DNA of 64,000 bases, taken from Sinomonas humi (lineage in GTDB: Bacteria > Actinomycetota > Actinomycetes > Actinomycetales > Micrococcaceae). Under the pieces are notes generated by a model that was not told the origin of the DNA, did no database searches, and saw only the letters and a program-made list of their open reading frames with translations. A program made the position numbers and the translations under genes. Below are positions 62,531 through 64,000 of the stretch, piece by piece (within the stretch, counting starts at the first letter, position 1; every line of letters starts with the position of its first letter). The DNA is taken from assembly GCF_000802235.1 (NCBI RefSeq), contig NZ_JTDL01000098.1, forward strand, positions 62,001-126,000, written 5' to 3'.

Positions 62531-63504
62531 TCGACGCTCGCCTTTCGAATCTGACGATAGAGAATCACGGAGACCACGATCAGGACGATGGTGGTCATGA
62601 AGGCGATCGCGACGCCCGGCCCAACCTGGAAGTTCTCGAACACCGTGCGGTAGGCGAGGACGACAAGCGACGTCGTGGAGCCCACGGGGCCGCCGCCGGT
62701 CAGCAGGAAGATGGTCGGGAAGTCGTTGACGCAGAAGATGGTCATCAGGATCCAGCTGATGTAGGTCGAGCGTGAGATCAGCGGAAGCGTGATCTGGCTG
62801 AACGTCTGCCAGCTCCCAGCCCCGTCGACTCTGGCGGCCTCGTAGACGTTGTTGTCAACGGAGGCGAGCGCGGAGCTCATCATCATCATCATGAAGGGGA
62901 AGCTGATCCAGACCTTGAAGACGCAGACCGTGATCTTGGCGAGGGTCGGGTTCGCCAGGAAGAGCACGTTGCCGAGTCCGAGGGCCTGGGCGAGCATCGG
63001 GAAGGGGCTCTGCGGAGTCGCCACGAGCCAGTTCCAGGAGAAGGCCGAGACCACGACGGGGACGATCCACGGCAGCAGCAGAAGGACCTTGAACACGCCG
63101 CCCGCGGGGATCCGCGTTCTGAGCAGCAGCGCCAGTACAAGGCCGATCACCCAGCTGCCGAACACACCGACCAGGGTGAAGATGAGCGTGAACAGTGCCG
63201 CCTGCCAGAAGGCGGGAGTCAGGTTCCCCGAGATGAGGGTATTGATGTAATTGGCGAAGCCGACGAAATCCCCGCCTTGGATGAGGGTGCCGTTTCGCAG
63301 CGACTGGTAGGCCGCGTAGATCACCGGGTAAAGGTTGATCAGCAGCAGGAGAATAAGGGCCGGGGCCGTGAAGATAATATAGGTCCAGGCTTTAGCGCGA
63401 ACTCGCGTATTCTTCTTTCTTGGCCCGGCCGAGCGGCCGCTGCCGGCGACACCGACACCGCGCTTTGCGGGGCCCATTTGGTCGGCGATGGAGTCTGTCG
63501 ACAT
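62527..63504 (-). CDS. Sugar ABC importer permease (MalF type)
   Basis: A 325-residue permease. Basic N-terminal tail, then six membrane segments starting TYIIFTAPALILLLLINLYP; EAA loop YEAARVDGAGSWQTFSQITLP. It pairs with the permease at 61643. A hairpin lies between it and the binding-protein gene, which would keep permease levels below those of the binding protein. Confidence 0.88.
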   Translation of the reverse strand: MSTDSIADQMGPAKRGVGVAGSGRSAGPRKKNTRVRAKAWTYIIFTAPALILLLLINLYPVIYAAYQSLRNGTLIQGGDFVGFANYINTLISGNLTPAFWQAALFTLIFTLVGVFGSWVIGLVLALLLRTRIPAGGVFKVLLLLPWIVPVVVSAFSWNWLVATPQSPFPMLAQALGLGNVLFLANPTLAKITVCVFKVWISFPFMMMMMSSALASVDNNVYEAARVDGAGSWQTFSQITLPLISRSTYISWILMTIFCVNDFPTIFLLTGGGPVGSTTSLVVLAYRTVFENFQVGPGVAIAFMTTIVLIVVSVILYRQIRKASVE

Positions 63505-63536
63505 TGCTTCTCTCTTTTCTGGCGACGGTGGGCCGG

Positions 63537-63569
63537 GCGGGTTCCCCGAGAAATTCCCGGGGAACCCGC
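63537..63569. terminator. Attenuating hairpin between binding-protein and permease genes
   Basis: GCGGGTTCCCCG (63537-63548) and CGGGGAACCCGC (63558-63569) form a perfect 12-bp stem ten bases past the binding-protein stop. Such hairpins commonly stabilise or partly terminate the message after a binding-protein gene. Confidence 0.7.
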
Positions 63570-63578
63570 TCCTTCGGG

Positions 63579-64000
63579 CTACGACTTCATGTTCGCCTTG
63601 ATGGTGTTCTGGAGAGTCGTCAGCGCCGTCTTGGCGTCGGTCTTGCCACCCAGGATGGACTGGGTGAACGTGTCCATTGCCGGGGTACCGTCAACGGTCG
63701 TGACGCCGAGGAACAGCGCCGTGCCGCCCGGTGCCGCCCACGTCTTCGAGATCGGCTGCCACTCATTGATGACCTTGACGTTGTTGGCGTTCGCCTGAAA
63801 CTCCTTCGTCTGGGTGATCGACTTGAGCGGCGGCAGCCCGATGCCGGTGGCCTGCGTCCACAGCGGGCTCATGTTCTGGTAGTAGTACGTGAGGAACGCC
63901 TCGGAGCCCTGCTGGCTCGGGGTGTTCTTGTACATCATGATGTTGTTCGGGAAGTACAGGGCACCCTTCTTCCCGTTGGGGCTCGTGAGCGGGCTGCCGA
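63579..64000 (-). CDS. Sugar ABC importer substrate-binding protein (C-terminal part only)
   Basis: The last 140 codons of an extracellular solute-binding protein; the 5' part lies beyond the window. The frame is open to base 64000. The sequence reads LTSPNGKKGALYFPNNIMMY, GSEAFLTYYYQNMSPLWTQA, and ends LGGKTDAKTALTTLQNTIKA, the usual C-terminal helix of CUT1 binding proteins. Operon with the two permease genes. Ligand cannot be judged from this part. Confidence 0.8.
   Translation of the reverse strand, partial: GSPLTSPNGKKGALYFPNNIMMYKNTPSQQGSEAFLTYYYQNMSPLWTQATGIGLPPLKSITQTKEFQANANNVKVINEWQPISKTWAAPGGTALFLGVTTVDGTPAMDTFTQSILGGKTDAKTALTTLQNTIKANMKS

Overview
The window is GC-rich DNA (roughly two thirds G+C) from an actinobacterium, most likely a member of the Micrococcaceae (Arthrobacter/Sinomonas type). 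I infer this from codon use, actinobacterial protein forms (purSQL order, DUF1206, DUF4383, MpaB-type DUF2236, AldO-type alditol oxidase), many GTG/TTG starts and ATGA/GTGA stop-start overlaps. It looks chromosomal. I saw no rRNA, tRNA, CRISPR array, integrase or insertion sequence.

Layout. 1-5.2 kb: a 2OG-Fe(II) oxygenase, aspartate kinase lysC with a possible internal beta-subunit start, two small paralogous proteins, an OhrR-type regulator, a glycosylase-annotated protein and YchJ. 5.2-8.6 kb: purSQL. 8.7-10.7 kb: DUF503, MpaB-type oxygenase and flavin reductase, with the first cluster of a 31-bp repeat. 11-15.2 kb: acetyl-CoA synthetase, then a MarR regulator plus ClC antiporter pair. 15.5-18.8 kb: a SAM-I riboswitch followed by sfnG, metY and a CoA-binding protein. 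18.9-22.5 kb: a xylanase (GH10) and GH6 cellulase operon divergent from a LacI regulator, with an operator palindrome between them. 22.5-23.4 kb: a truncated DUF4383 gene and a small membrane protein.

23.4-33 kb is a four-carbon sugar-acid (tetronate) catabolic island. One operon (DUF1537 kinase, PdxA2-like dehydrogenase, DeoR) fits the D-threonate route. A divergent pair of operons (3-hydroxyacyl-CoA-dehydrogenase-like protein, DeoR and MFS; DUF1537 kinase, class II aldolase-like decarboxylase and TIM-barrel isomerase) fits the oxidative route. Both end at dihydroxyacetone phosphate. 33-39.6 kb is an amino-sugar cluster: a GntR/NagR-like regulator, a lipoprotein and two permeases without an ATPase, a BadF-type kinase, nanE and nagB, with two DasR-like operator sites in front.

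39.6-47 kb holds an aldo/keto reductase, an SDR, the remnant of an FAD amine oxidase, an aldehyde dehydrogenase, a frameshifted YjbR gene, a CoA-binding protein, and an MFS transporter with a divergent FadR-type regulator. 47-51.5 kb: VOC protein, sigma/anti-sigma pair, purA and DUF1206. 51.7-58.8 kb: tartrate/D-malate dehydrogenase-like protein, an SRPBCC protein, and the xylitol/xylose operon xylA-xylB-alditol oxidase with a divergent ROK regulator. 58.8-64 kb: TetR, a Gfo/Idh dehydrogenase with an unfamiliar partner protein, and a partial sugar ABC importer that runs off the window end.

Taken together this is a plant-litter lifestyle: outer xylan/cellulose attack, then xylose, xylitol, tetronate, tartrate and amino-sugar use, each block with its own local regulator. 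The signals I rate highest are a 31-bp intergenic repeat family with fixed orientation at three loci, a 25-nt promoter/operator block shared by xylA and a distant aldo/keto reductase gene, the tetronate island with an atypical dehydrogenase, and the SAM riboswitch ahead of a dimethylsulfone monooxygenase.
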